Below, piece by piece: positions 26,030 through 35,054 of a stretch of DNA of 64,000 bases. The notes below the pieces were generated by a model that did not search any database, was not told the DNA's origin, and was given only the letters and a program-made list of their open reading frames with translations. A program made the position numbers and the translations under genes. Where the stretch lies: positions 1 to 64,000 of the forward strand of contig CAWIXS010000040.1 of assembly GCA_963840075.1 (NCBI GenBank). Reading direction: 5' to 3'. Every line of letters begins with the position of its first letter. Position 1 is the first letter of the stretch. The DNA is from AWTP1-13 sp963840075 (GTDB lineage Bacteria; Pseudomonadota; Alphaproteobacteria; Rhizobiales; Hyphomicrobiaceae).

Positions 26030-26937
26030 GCCCTTTGCCCGACCTGTTCCCCGGCTTCGCCGAACGGCGCGTCCAGACGGCCGCCGAGGTGGAGATCCAC
26101 CTGCGCGCCGGCGGTTCCGGCCCGCCGCTTCTGCTGCTGCACGGCTATCCGCAGACCCACGCGATGTGGCACAAGATCGCCCCGGAGCTGGCCCGGCACG
26201 CCACCCTGGTGATCGCCGATCTGCGCGGCTACGGCGCCAGCTCCGCGCCGCCCGGCGATGCCGAGCACACCATCTACTCCAAGCGCGCCATGGCCCAGGA
26301 CTGCCTCGCCGTCATGCGCGCGCTGGGTCACGAGCGCTTCGCGGTGGCCGGCCACGACCGCGGCGCGCGCGTCGCCTACCGCCTCGCCCTCGACCATCCG
26401 GAGGCGATCGCGGCGCTTGCCGTGCTCGACATCATCCCCACCGGCGAGGTGTGGCGCCGCGCCAACGCCGATTGGGCGCTCAGGGCCTACCACTGGCCGT
26501 TCCTGGCACAGCCCAATCCGCTGCCCGAGACGCTGATCGGCAGGGACCCCGTCTACTATCTGGAGCACACCCTCAAGAGCTGGGCCAGCCCGCGCGACCT
26601 CTCGCCGTTCGCGCCGGAGGCGCTCAAGCACTACCGCACGCTGTTGCAGGACCCGGCGCGGGTGCATGCGGTGTGCGAGGACTACCGCGCCGGTGCCACC
26701 ATCGACCGCACCCTCGACGACGCCGATATGGCCGCCGGCCGCCGCATCGGCTGTCCGACGCTGGTGCTCTACGCCAGCCATTACCTCGCGGGCGGCCCGG
26801 TCGACATCTGGCGCGCCTGGTGCACGGACGTGAGCGACGCGGCGATCGCCTCGGGGCATTTCCTCGCCGAGGAGAACCCCAAGGACACGCTGGCCGCGCT
26901 GGTCTCCTTCATCGACACCCACAAGGGTGCAATCTGA
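26026..26937 (+). CDS. fluoroacetate/haloacetate dehalogenase-like alpha/beta hydrolase
   Basis: 303 aa. The nucleophile is an aspartate, not serine: GHDRGAR places D111 with R112 and R115 (carboxylate binding). D135 and H278 complete the triad. H156-W157 (AYHWPFLAQ), W186 and Y220 (EDYRAG) match the halide pocket of the characterised fluoroacetate dehalogenase of Rhodopseudomonas palustris, with a constant offset of one residue up to Y220. It should hydrolyse 2-haloacetates, possibly including C-F bonds; activity is inferred. ATGA overlap with purD is probably fortuitous co-transcription. Confidence 0.85.
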   Translation: MSPLPDLFPGFAERRVQTAAEVEIHLRAGGSGPPLLLLHGYPQTHAMWHKIAPELARHATLVIADLRGYGASSAPPGDAEHTIYSKRAMAQDCLAVMRALGHERFAVAGHDRGARVAYRLALDHPEAIAALAVLDIIPTGEVWRRANADWALRAYHWPFLAQPNPLPETLIGRDPVYYLEHTLKSWASPRDLSPFAPEALKHYRTLLQDPARVHAVCEDYRAGATIDRTLDDADMAAGRRIGCPTLVLYASHYLAGGPVDIWRAWCTDVSDAAIASGHFLAEENPKDTLAALVSFIDTHKGAI

Positions 26938-26967
26938 TGTTTGTCACCCTGCTCGAAGCGTGCGTAC

Positions 26968-27130
26968 CCTCCCCCTTGCGGGGAGGGTGGCGGGTCGCAG
27001 CGAAGGCGTGCCTTCGCTGCGACGCGCCGGGTGGGGGTCCCCACCATACGCCAGCCTCGCCTTTCACCCCCACCCCTGTCCCCTCCCCGCGTCGCGTCGA
27101 AGACGCGCCTTTGGCGCGTTGGGCAGGGGA
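26968..27130. repeat. dispersed repeat family C, copy 2
   Basis: CCCTCCCCCTTGCGGGGAGGG at one end and CCCCTCCCCGCG toward the other. It fills the gap between the dehalogenase and patatin genes. Confidence 0.7.
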
Positions 27131-27154
27131 ACGTTGCGGCACGCCCACGACCCC

Positions 27155-28132
27155 ATGACGCCCGCCGGCAAATCTCTGCACGCCCACAAGGCCGCGCCAC
27201 CAGCGACGCGCCCGAGCATCGCCTTGGCGCTCGGCGGCGGCGGAGCGCGCGGGCTTGCGCACATTCTCATGCTGGAGGTGCTCGATGAGCTGGGGCTCAA
27301 GCCCAAGGTCATCGCCGGCACCTCGATCGGTGCCCTGTTCGGCGCCGCCTATGCCTCGGGCCTCTCCGCCCGGTTCATCAGGGCACATACCGAGGAGGTG
27401 CTGAGCCGGCGCTTCGGCTTCGCCCGCTCGCTCATTGCCGCCCGCTCCGAGCCGGTGCTGAGGCTCCTCAACATCCTTCCGGTACGATCGTCCCTGCTGA
27501 GCCCGGAGGTCCTGCTGGACCAGGTGCTCCCATCCAAGGTGGCGCGGGACTTCGCCCATCTCGCCATCCCCTTCAAGGTGGTGGCCACCGACTTCTACGC
27601 CCAGGAGCCGGTGATCATCGAGTCCGGTGATCTGCGCCGTGCGGTTGCCGCGAGCATCGCGCTGCCTGCGCTCTTCACCCCCGTCACGCGCGATCACCGC
27701 CTGCTGATGGACGGCGGCCTCGTCAACCCGCTGCCCTTCGACGTGGTGGACGGGGAGGCCGACCTCACCGTCGCCATCGATGTCACGGGCTCCGGCCGGT
27801 CGGGGAAACGGCCGCAGCCCACCATCCTCGCCGCGCTGGTCTCGGCCACGCAGATCCTGCAGCGCTCCATCGTGCGCGAGAAGCTCAAGGCCAGCCGGCC
27901 CGATGTCTACATCGACGTCGATGTCGACAACTTCAATGTGCTGGAGTTCCACCGCTTCAAGGAGGTCCTGGCGGCAGCCCAGCCGGCCAAGGAGCAGCTC
28001 CGGCGCCGGCTCGAGCGCGTCCTTGCGAGCCAGCCCGCCGAAACCCAGCCTGCGGAAACGCCCGCCCCGGCTCCGCGCAAGAAGCGGCTTGCCGGCCTGG
28101 GGCGCCGCCTCACGCGGAGACACCAGGCATGA
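27155..28132 (+). CDS. patatin-like phospholipase (first of a tandem pair)
   Basis: 325 aa. The oxyanion loop is GGGGARG, the catalytic serine lies in GTSIG and the aspartate in DGGLVNP: the complete Ser-Asp dyad. It resembles RssA-type cytosolic patatins, with no signal peptide. The C-terminus is Lys/Arg/Ala/Pro-rich. Start ATG 27155 follows the family C repeat. Lipid acyl hydrolase activity is inferred from the family. Confidence 0.92.
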   Translation: MTPAGKSLHAHKAAPPATRPSIALALGGGGARGLAHILMLEVLDELGLKPKVIAGTSIGALFGAAYASGLSARFIRAHTEEVLSRRFGFARSLIAARSEPVLRLLNILPVRSSLLSPEVLLDQVLPSKVARDFAHLAIPFKVVATDFYAQEPVIIESGDLRRAVAASIALPALFTPVTRDHRLLMDGGLVNPLPFDVVDGEADLTVAIDVTGSGRSGKRPQPTILAALVSATQILQRSIVREKLKASRPDVYIDVDVDNFNVLEFHRFKEVLAAAQPAKEQLRRRLERVLASQPAETQPAETPAPAPRKKRLAGLGRRLTRRHQA

Positions 28133-28995
28133 CCGCCGAGGCGGCCGGCACTGCCGCGCCGCGCGGCGCGGACGGCATCGCCCTGGCACTGGGCGGCGGC
28201 TCGGCGCGCGGGCTTGCTCACATCGTCGTCCTGGAGGCGCTGGACGAACTCGGCCTCCAACCCGTGGCCATGGCGGGCACCTCCATGGGCTCCATCTGCG
28301 GTGCGCTCTATGCGGCGGGACTGTCGGCGGCGGAGATGCGCGCGGACTTCAAGAGCCAGCTCGCGAGCCGAGCCCGCTTCGCGCGCCGCTTCGCCGGCAA
28401 GCTGCCCGGCGGCCTCGGCTCGCTGTGGAGCCTGCGCTCGCCCAGCGTGATCGACAACGTCACGCTGTTCGAGATGATCCTGCCGGACATCCTGCACTGC
28501 GACTTCGCCGCCCTGCGGCTCCCCTTTGTCGCGGTTGCTGCCGACCTCTACGCCATCAAGCAGGTGGTGCTGGACCGCGGGCCGCTGATCCCGGCGCTCG
28601 CCGCCAGCTGCGCGCTGCCGGCCTGGGCGCGCCCCGTGGTCATCGACGGCCGCGTCCTGATCGACGGCGGCTACGTCAATCCGATCCCGTTCGACGTGGT
28701 CATGCACCGCGCCCGCGTGACCATCGCGGTCGACGTAACAGGCGATCCGCAGCGCCGGCCCGGCACCAAGGTGCCCAATCCGCTCGAGGCGATGACCGGG
28801 GCCGCGCAGCTGATGTTCCACTCGATCACCCGCGAGAAGCTCAAGTCGACCGCGCCCGATATCCTGATTCGGCCCAACGTCGGCCGGTTCGGCGCCTTCG
28901 ATTTCTTCAGGATCGACGAGATCCTCGCCGCGGCGGCAAGCTGCAAGGACGAGCTGAAACGTAAGCTGGCTCAACGCCTTGATGCCAGCAATTGA
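28129..28995 (+). CDS. patatin-like phospholipase (second of a tandem pair)
   Basis: 288 aa with ALGGGSARGLAH, AGTSMGSICG and DGGYVNPIPFD: the full catalytic set. Clearly a paralogue of the previous gene and joined to it by ATGA overlap. Possibly the pair acts together on lipid turnover. Confidence 0.92.
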   Translation: MTAEAAGTAAPRGADGIALALGGGSARGLAHIVVLEALDELGLQPVAMAGTSMGSICGALYAAGLSAAEMRADFKSQLASRARFARRFAGKLPGGLGSLWSLRSPSVIDNVTLFEMILPDILHCDFAALRLPFVAVAADLYAIKQVVLDRGPLIPALAASCALPAWARPVVIDGRVLIDGGYVNPIPFDVVMHRARVTIAVDVTGDPQRRPGTKVPNPLEAMTGAAQLMFHSITREKLKSTAPDILIRPNVGRFGAFDFFRIDEILAAAASCKDELKRKLAQRLDASN

Positions 28996-29120
28996 AGCCT
29001 GCTTGGACCTATCCACAGACACATTGGGCGCCACACTATCGCTTCCCGGCGCCGTTACGCATGCTCCCGAACGTCCGCGAGAGCAGCCATGCGCTGACTG
29101 GCAAGAGGGGAGCCTTCCCG

Positions 29121-29828
29121 GTGGCACGTTCCGATCCCGACGACTTCCGCATCGACCTCGACCTCGAGCACGCGCGGCGCGAGGGCGAGCGGGTGCGCGA
29201 CCTGCTCGCTGCCCTCAGGCGCCGGCACGATCTCGCGCGCTACGAGTACACCACCTTCGTGCGCATCGTGCCGGGCGGCGACACGTTCGCCCAGCCGGTC
29301 CTCACGCTGTCCAATCGCTTCGCCGACAGCGAGGATGCGCTGCTCTCCACCTATCTGCACGAGCAGATGCACTGGTACCTGTGGCACCTCGGCACGCCCG
29401 ACCGCGACATGGTGGCCCCGTTCATGGACGAGCTGGTGCGGCGCTACCCCGATGCCCCCACCGAGCCTCCCGACGGGGCGCGCGGCTACGACGCCACCTA
29501 CCTGCATCTGGTGGTGAACTGGCTGGAGACCGCGGCAACCTCCGAGTTCATCGGCCGCGAGCGCGCGTTCGCGGTGGCCAGGGCGCAGCGCAGCTACCGC
29601 TGGATCTACCGCACCGTGGTCAAGGACTGGGACATGCTGGGCGAGCTCTACGAGCGCTACGACATCGTGCCCATCCAGCATGCCCCGGCCCTGCGCAAGG
29701 AGAGCGCGAAGGTCGAGAAGCGGACCCTCAACGGCGGCGCGCAAAGAACGCCCGCAGCAACTCCGCGCACCGTGCCTCAGCAATCCCGCCGTAGACCTCA
29801 GGCGCGTGGTGGCACGAGGGCTGGCTGA
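29121..29828 (+). CDS. hypothetical protein with HExxH-like motif
   Basis: About 235 aa from GTG 29121 (GGGGAG eight bases upstream); a longer frame begins at 28992. Key features are YLHEQMHWYLWHLG (His-Glu-x-x-His, metallopeptidase-like) and YDATYLHLVVNWLE, with EFIGRERAFAVARAQRSYRW beyond. No secretion signal. It could bind zinc, but no peptidase family is assigned. Its 3' end overlaps the convergent tadA end by 101 bp. Confidence 0.7.
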   Translation: MARSDPDDFRIDLDLEHARREGERVRDLLAALRRRHDLARYEYTTFVRIVPGGDTFAQPVLTLSNRFADSEDALLSTYLHEQMHWYLWHLGTPDRDMVAPFMDELVRRYPDAPTEPPDGARGYDATYLHLVVNWLETAATSEFIGRERAFAVARAQRSYRWIYRTVVKDWDMLGELYERYDIVPIQHAPALRKESAKVEKRTLNGGAQRTPAATPRTVPQQSRRRPQARGGTRAG

Positions 29829-30189
29829 AGATGCGCGGCCCGTGCTCGACCCCGCCGCCCTTGGGGTCGCCGGCGCCGAAGTAGAGCCGGCGGATGCGGG
29901 CAAACGAGATCGCCGCCGCACACATCGGGCACGGCTCCAACGTCACGTAGAGGTCCGCGCCCGTCAGCCGCTCGGACTGGAGCGCCGCGCAGGCCGCACG
30001 GATGGCCAGCATCTCGGCGTGCGCAGTGGGATCGTTGAGCTCGCGCATGCGGTTGCCGGCCTGCGCCAGCACCACGCCGTCGCCGCCGACGATCACGGCC
30101 CCCACGGGCACCTCCCCGCGCAGCGCCGCCGCCTCAGCCTCGGCGATGGCCGCGAGCATGGGATTGCGGTGTGCGGCTGCCCTCGTCAT
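29728..30189 (-). CDS. tadA: tRNA-specific adenosine deaminase
   Basis: 153 aa CMP/dCMP-deaminase fold. Zinc and catalytic residues are H57-A-E59 (TAHAEMLAIRAA) and C87-x-x-C90 (PCPMCAAAI). It converts adenosine 34 of tRNA-Arg(ACG) to inosine. Start ATG 30189; a family B repeat lies upstream. Confidence 0.92.
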   Translation of the reverse strand: MTRAAAHRNPMLAAIAEAEAAALRGEVPVGAVIVGGDGVVLAQAGNRMRELNDPTAHAEMLAIRAACAALQSERLTGADLYVTLEPCPMCAAAISFARIRRLYFGAGDPKGGGVEHGPRIFSQPSCHHAPEVYGGIAEARCAELLRAFFARRR

Positions 30190-30193
30190 GTCA

Positions 30194-30328
30194 CACCCGT
30201 CATCCCGGACGGAGCGATGCAAGCCAAAGGCGAGCAGCGCTCCGAGCCGGCACCTCGTGAGGCTCGAACTCGTTGCCCGAGGTCCCGGATAGCCTCGCCT
30301 GCGGCTCGGCTTCCGGGATGACGGGTGC
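30194..30328. repeat. dispersed repeat family B, copy 3
   Basis: Begins ACACCCGTCATCCCGGAC and ends CCGGGATGACGGGT in the divergent gap between tadA and rluB. Confidence 0.8.
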
Positions 30329-30394
30329 AATCGTGACGGCTGGAAACTATGGCGCGGCGGTAGCATATAGGCGGCTCCAGAGGCGGCACAGTCC

Positions 30395-31270
30395 ATGAGA
30401 AAACCCACGCGAGGTCAACGTCACACCCCGGCGGCGGCAGCAGCCGGCGAGCCCGTGCGCATCGCCAAGGCGCTGGCGCGCGCCGGGCTGTGCTCGCGCC
30501 GCGAGGCCGAGCGCTGGATCGCCCAGGGCCGCGTCAGCGTCAACGGCGAAGTGCTGGCGAGCCCCGCCCGCGATGTGGCGCCCGAGGACCGCATCCTGGT
30601 CGACGGCAACCCGCTCCCCGCCGCAGAGCCTCCGCGCCTGTGGCGCTACCACAAGCCCAAGGGGCGCGTCACCACGCATGCCGACCCGCAAGGCCGCCCC
30701 ACCGTCTTCGAGGCGCTGCGCGAGCTCCTCCCGCGCGTCGTCTCCGTGGGCCGGCTCGACTTCAACACCGAGGGGCTCCTCTTGCTCACCAACGACGGGG
30801 CCCTCGCCCGCCATCTGGAGCTTCCGGCCACCGGCTGGATGCGGCGCTACCGGGTGCGCGCGCACGGCGGCGTCACGCAGGCCGATCTCGACCGCCTGAA
30901 GGATGGCATCGAGCTCGCCGGCGTGCGCTACGGCCCCATCGAGGCCACCCTCGACAGACCCCAGGGCAGCAACGTCTGGCTCACGGTCGGCCTGCGCGAA
31001 GGCAAGAACCGCGAGGTGCGCAAGATCCTGGAGCACCTCGGCCTGACCGTGAACCGCCTGATCCGCATCTCGTTCGGTCCCTTCCAGCTGCTCGATCTGG
31101 AGCCCGGCGGCGTCGAGCCCGTGAAGCGCGGCGTGCTCATCGATCAGCTCGGACTCCGCAAGGCCACCGAGCTGGGCCTCGCCGACCCGGATGGCGCCGA
31201 CGCCGCGCGTCGCCGCCGCTCCGGCAAGCCCGCCGCCCCGCACAAGGACCGAGAGGACCGCGAGGCATGA
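30395..31270 (+). CDS. rluB: 23S rRNA pseudouridine synthase, RsuA/RluB family
   Basis: 291 aa. The N-terminal S4 domain (RIAKALARAGLCSRREAERW) is followed by the synthase domain with GRLDFNTEGLLLLTNDG, where the aspartate is catalytic, and REGKNREVRKILEHLG. The C-terminus is charged and variable. ATGA overlap with rsmD. Confidence 0.93.
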   Translation: MRKPTRGQRHTPAAAAAGEPVRIAKALARAGLCSRREAERWIAQGRVSVNGEVLASPARDVAPEDRILVDGNPLPAAEPPRLWRYHKPKGRVTTHADPQGRPTVFEALRELLPRVVSVGRLDFNTEGLLLLTNDGALARHLELPATGWMRRYRVRAHGGVTQADLDRLKDGIELAGVRYGPIEATLDRPQGSNVWLTVGLREGKNREVRKILEHLGLTVNRLIRISFGPFQLLDLEPGGVEPVKRGVLIDQLGLRKATELGLADPDGADAARRRRSGKPAAPHKDREDREA

Positions 31271-31833
31271 GGATCATCGCCGGCCGCTTCCGCGGGCGCC
31301 CTCTCGTTGCCCCGGACGACGACCGCACGCGTCCCACCTCCGACCGCGTGCGCGAATCGGTCTTCAACATTCTGGAGCACGGGATCGCCGGCCTCTCGCT
31401 CTCGGGCGCGCGCGTGCTCGATCTGTTTGCGGGCACCGGCGCGCTGGGCCTCGAGGCGCTCTCGCGCGGAGCCGCCTTCTGTCTGTTCGTCGAGGAGAAT
31501 GCCGCGGCACGCGGTCTCATCCGGGGCAACATCGAGGCGCTCGGGCTCGGCGGCATCACCAAGGTGTTCCGCCGCGATGCCACTCTGCTCGGGCCGGCCG
31601 GCAACCGCGGCGGCTTCGGCCTCGTCTTTCTCGACCCGCCCTACGAGAAGGGCCTGGCGGAGCGCGCGCTCGCCTCCGCTGCAGCGGGCGGCTGGCTCGG
31701 CCCGGGAGCCATCGCCGTCATCGAGGAGAGCAGGCGCTCCCCCATCGCTCTGCCGCCGGGGTTCGCTTCCCTCGAGCAGCGTGTCTGGGGGGATACCCAG
31801 ATGCTGCTCGCGCGCTTCCACGGACCATCCTGA
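31267..31833 (+). CDS. rsmD: 16S rRNA (guanine(966)-N(2))-methyltransferase
   Basis: 188 aa. RPTSDRVRESVFNILEHG, LDLFAGTGALGLEALSRGA (SAM-binding) and DPPYEKGLA (target-binding) are all present. Operon partner of rluB. Confidence 0.95.
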   Translation: MRIIAGRFRGRPLVAPDDDRTRPTSDRVRESVFNILEHGIAGLSLSGARVLDLFAGTGALGLEALSRGAAFCLFVEENAAARGLIRGNIEALGLGGITKVFRRDATLLGPAGNRGGFGLVFLDPPYEKGLAERALASAAAGGWLGPGAIAVIEESRRSPIALPPGFASLEQRVWGDTQMLLARFHGPS

Positions 31834-32717
31834 GCCGCGTGCGGTCCGATGGCAAACAGCGAGGGCGGCCCCTCGGGGGAGCCGCCCCTTTGCTGCTCAC
31901 GTTTCATGGCGACATTCACGCGATCGCCTAGAGAGTGCCGTTCGTCGTCGTCGTCGTCGTCCGAGTCGGCGTTGGTCGTGGTGTTGGTATTGGGCCCGTC
32001 GTCGTCGTCATCGTCGTCCTCGCCTTCCTCGTCGCCGACGTAGGCCTGGACACCCACCAGCAGGAAGGACTGGTCGAAGCGGATGTTGCCGAACTGCGGC
32101 AGGGTGGCGTACTCGTGCAACGAGCTCAGCGTGACCTCCTCGATCGCCACCGGACCGGTGAAGCCGCCCGCGGGCTGACCCAGCGTCGCCGTCAGCGCAG
32201 CCTGATCGATGACGAAGACCTCGGTCTCATCGTTGGCGACACCCTTGCCCTGGATGTTGCCCGTGATGACGACGGTCCTGCCCTTGGCATCCTTGCCCGA
32301 CACCGTCCAGAGCATTTGGCGGTCCAGCGCGCGCAGGTCCTTGAGCGTCACCTCCACCCTGCTCGCCTGCTGGCCCAACCGGATATGCAGCGCCTCCGAG
32401 AGATAGGTCTTCTGCTCGTCGTCGCCGTTGGCGAGCACGCCGATCGACCCGGCGCTGTCGACACCCTCGGAGAGCGTCACCGGCTGCCCCGACGACGTGA
32501 GGGAGAGCGCGGACACGCTGATGCTCTTGGTGGGGTCACCGTCCGGGGACTGGAAGGTGTAGGACTGCAAACCGAACCAGGGGGATCCGTTGGGCCTGTC
32601 GATCTCCATGATGTTGAAGCCGAACGAGGTGGCAGTCTGGGCGCTGGCAACCGGGGCCGAGAGCATCAGCGCAGCGGACGCGATTGCAACGAAACGAAAG
32701 CGACGGTTCCATGTCAT
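31641..32717 (-). CDS. exported protein with aspartate-repeat region
   Basis: As read, 358 aa. Signal peptide MTWNRRFRFVAIASAALMLS...ASAQ, a beta-rich domain, then DDEQKTYLSEALHIRLGQQ and SFLLVGVQAYVGDEEG. Next comes an acidic tract with two runs of about six aspartates encoded by GAC repeats. From there the frame reads on through the terminator and antisense to rsmD for nearly 200 bp, which is implausible. In the next frame NGTL-stop falls directly after the aspartates, so a frame slip in the repeat tract is likely. Start ATG 32717 has AGGAG eight bases upstream. No family identified. Confidence 0.65.
   Translation of the reverse strand: MTWNRRFRFVAIASAALMLSAPVASAQTATSFGFNIMEIDRPNGSPWFGLQSYTFQSPDGDPTKSISVSALSLTSSGQPVTLSEGVDSAGSIGVLANGDDEQKTYLSEALHIRLGQQASRVEVTLKDLRALDRQMLWTVSGKDAKGRTVVITGNIQGKGVANDETEVFVIDQAALTATLGQPAGGFTGPVAIEEVTLSSLHEYATLPQFGNIRFDQSFLLVGVQAYVGDEEGEDDDDDDDGPNTNTTTNADSDDDDDDERHSLGDRVNVAMKREQQRGGSPEGPPSLFAIGPHAAQDGPWKRASSIWVSPQTRCSREANPGGRAMGERLLSSMTAMAPGPSQPPAAAEASARSARPFS
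31863..31890. terminator. bidirectional hairpin terminator after rsmD
   Basis: GGGCGGC (31863-31869) pairs with GCCGCCC (31881-31887), with an inner CCC/GGG stem and a short CTT tail. It sits between convergent rsmD and the exported aspartate-rich protein gene, so it may serve both. Confidence 0.7.
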
Positions 32718-33023
32718 GGTATTAACTCCTGCAGAATTGTCCTCACCGAGGCTCTCGCGGGCCATGCTCGGCCCGCAATCCTCTTCACCTTTGTCGCTCC
32801 CGCCGCCGAACAGGTTCATGCTGGGCTGATTTTTTTGCTTCTTGTCCGGATGCCCGGAGCATGCTCTCAATCTACTCCTCTGCACACGGCAAATATCCAC
32901 AGTTGCCTGTCAGGAGTTGCCTGTCATTAGGTGCACACGCGCAGACGCAGCGTCCAACCCAACTCGAGAGCCGGCTGGCCGCTGCGTCTCCGACGCGGAG
33001 TAGGCGCGAGGAAGCCGGACGGC

Positions 33024-33287
33024 CTACCACCGCGGACGGCAGCGCTCCGAGCAGCAGTTTTCCTTGTTGCCCTGCGCATCTCTCTGGCAGGAGCGGAACC
33101 TCCTTCCGGCGATGCATTGGCGGAAGCAGCGGCCCCGGCGCCAGTACTGAGCCTGCTCGACCCCTGTGGGCTCACCGAGGCTCGCGCCGGGCAGACGCGC
33201 AGCCCCGCCCGGAAGTGCGAAGGCACCCAGGGCCGTCAGGGCCAGAAATGCCGTAGCTGCGGTCACCTTGGCTGTGGCTTTGAGCAT
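33024..33287 (-). CDS. small exported cysteine-rich protein
   Basis: 87 aa. The hydrophobic N-terminal segment is a likely signal peptide; the mature part is short with six cysteines (CFRQC, C, CC, C). ATG 33287 has AGGAG at ideal spacing; the upstream ATG lies on the ribosome-binding site. Function unknown; the cysteines suggest disulphides. Confidence 0.6.
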   Translation of the reverse strand: MLKATAKVTAATAFLALTALGAFALPGGAARLPGASLGEPTGVEQAQYWRRGRCFRQCIAGRRFRSCQRDAQGNKENCCSERCRPRW

Positions 33288-33373
33288 GTCCATCTCCTGT
33301 TGCTGCAGCGCGGCAGGCGGCGGACGGTGATCCGGAGCAGCGCTGTTTCAGTCGTGCAGACGGCACGAGCGGC

Positions 33374-33655
33374 TCATGCCGTCCCCGGGCCGCCCCCGGG
33401 AGCCCGCTGCGAGCTGTCGAAGGCCCTGCAGACATCGCGAGCAAGCGTCGCTCGGCTGAGCCCGCGGCGCTGCAGCTCCTGGTCCGACATCCGCGACAGG
33501 TCCTGGTAGGCGCCGGCGGCGGCAAAATAATCGGCACCGGTCGTCGCCCACACCGATATCCGTTCCCGGATCGACCGCAAGAGACGGCCGATGGAGCGGC
33601 TGGGTGCGGCGCGCCTCCCGGTGCCGACAAGCAAGACTTCCGTGCTCGTAATCAT
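33374..33655 (-). CDS. DUF1127 domain-containing protein
   Basis: 93 aa. The DUF1127 signature is at the C-terminus: YQDLSRMSDQELQRRGLSRA. Small regulators of this family affect RNA or stress responses in alphaproteobacteria. Start ATG 33655; a TTG extension to 33688 is less likely. Confidence 0.82.
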   Translation of the reverse strand: MITSTEVLLVGTGRRAAPSRSIGRLLRSIRERISVWATTGADYFAAAGAYQDLSRMSDQELQRRGLSRATLARDVCRAFDSSQRAPGGGPGTA

Positions 33656-33946
33656 GATGGGCGCTCTGAAAATTGTGCGGACTATCAAGTCGGGCAGTAC
33701 GTCTAGCGGGACAAGGCACGATCTCTAGCTGCTGCGGTCTGAAACCAGTCTGAACGCCAATGACAGCTTTCGTTCATGAAGCGCTGCCCGGCAAACGGGG
33801 TTGCCCGACATATTCCCGCCGCTTGCGCGCCTAGGATGGGCAAGCGGCGGCCTGGGGAGAGCACCGCGACGGCGCCGCTGCCGGTGCATCAGCTCGCTCG
33901 GCTATCCCGCCGCGGTATCGATCCAGCCAGGGCCCGCGTGGCAGCC

Positions 33947-34981
33947 ATGATTCTCGGTGGTCGTCGCTTTCTGTTGGCCTTCGCGGTCGTGACGGCGAGC
34001 CTCTGCATCGCCCTCGGGGTCAGCCTGCCGTTCGTCAGGCTCACCAAGTTCATGCTCTACACCTACGAGCACTCCCTGATCGCTGCGGTGAATGTCCTGA
34101 TGCGCTCGAGCCAGCTTCTCCTCGGCATCGCCGTGCTCGTCTTCGCCATCTTCCTGCCCGTCATCAGGCTGCTCTACCTGCTGCTGCTCGTGCTCCTGCC
34201 GCTGCGGGACATCGACCGGCTGGCGCGCCCGCTGCGCGCCCTGGAGTGGCTCGGCAGGTGGTCGCTTTGGGACCTCGTCGCGCTCGCCCTCACCATCGCC
34301 CTCATCCAGAGCCAGGGTGCGTACGAGGCCGGGAACGCGGGTGGCATCTACGGCTTCACCGGCGCTGTGCTGCTCATGCTGCTCGCTTATGCGTGGTTGC
34401 GCAGCGATGTGGCAGCGGCGCGGATGCGCCTGCCCGCAACGAAGCTGGCCTACTCCTCGTCAATGCGGGGGGCGGCCTTCACGCTCCTGGTCCTGCTCGC
34501 CGCCGCGCTCTTCGCCCTCGGCGTGATGCTGCCGGCGATCCGCCTGCCCGGCAGTTGGGCCGGGACCGATCAGCACTCGGCGGTCTCGCTCCTTCGGGCG
34601 CTGTACGGGCAAGGGGAGCGCTTCGCCTGCCTGGTGCTCTTCTCGCTGGCAATCCTGCTGCCCGGCACGAAGCTCCTCTACCTGCTGGTCCTCCTCGCAG
34701 CCCGCATGCTCCCGTACGCGGCGCGGGTGAAATCGGTCCGGGTGATCGAATGGCTCGGGGGCTATTCGATCACCGAGATCACGGTCCTGGCGCTCATGGT
34801 GTTCTATCTCGGCGCGTCGGACCGCTCCGGCGTCTTGATCCTGCCGGGGGTCTATTGCTTCGCGGCCTCGGTGCTGCTGACGCTCGCCGCCTTCGGCTGG
34901 GCCAACGCGCTCGGGCCCGCCGCTGGGCGGCACACCACCCTTGCGGCCCGCCTCGCCGGCGTCGAGGCCCGCCAGGGTTGA
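33947..34981 (+). CDS. paraquat-inducible protein A (PqiA) family membrane protein
   Basis: About 344 aa, with two repeated halves each carrying four hydrophobic segments and a conserved EWLG-W/Y-S motif (ALEWLGRWSLWDLVALAL and VIEWLGGYSITEITVLAL). PqiA proteins act with MCE-type lipid transporters; no pqiB or mce gene is seen here. The start is uncertain: ATG 33947 is just before the first hydrophobic segment, and ATG 33836 or 33776 are alternatives. Confidence 0.78.
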   Translation: MILGGRRFLLAFAVVTASLCIALGVSLPFVRLTKFMLYTYEHSLIAAVNVLMRSSQLLLGIAVLVFAIFLPVIRLLYLLLLVLLPLRDIDRLARPLRALEWLGRWSLWDLVALALTIALIQSQGAYEAGNAGGIYGFTGAVLLMLLAYAWLRSDVAAARMRLPATKLAYSSSMRGAAFTLLVLLAAALFALGVMLPAIRLPGSWAGTDQHSAVSLLRALYGQGERFACLVLFSLAILLPGTKLLYLLVLLAARMLPYAARVKSVRVIEWLGGYSITEITVLALMVFYLGASDRSGVLILPGVYCFAASVLLTLAAFGWANALGPAAGRHTTLAARLAGVEARQG

Positions 34982-34988
34982 GCGCATA

Positions 34989-35015
34989 CGAGCGCCGCCG
35001 GCAGGCGGGCGCTCG
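34989..35015. terminator. possible hairpin terminator between pqiA-like and rpsD
   Basis: CGAGCGCC pairs with GGGCGCTCG in the convergent gap with one bulge; no T-tract. Confidence 0.4.
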
Positions 35016-35054
35016 CATTGAGGACGGTGGAGGCGCAGGAGGGTGGCGCGCCGG

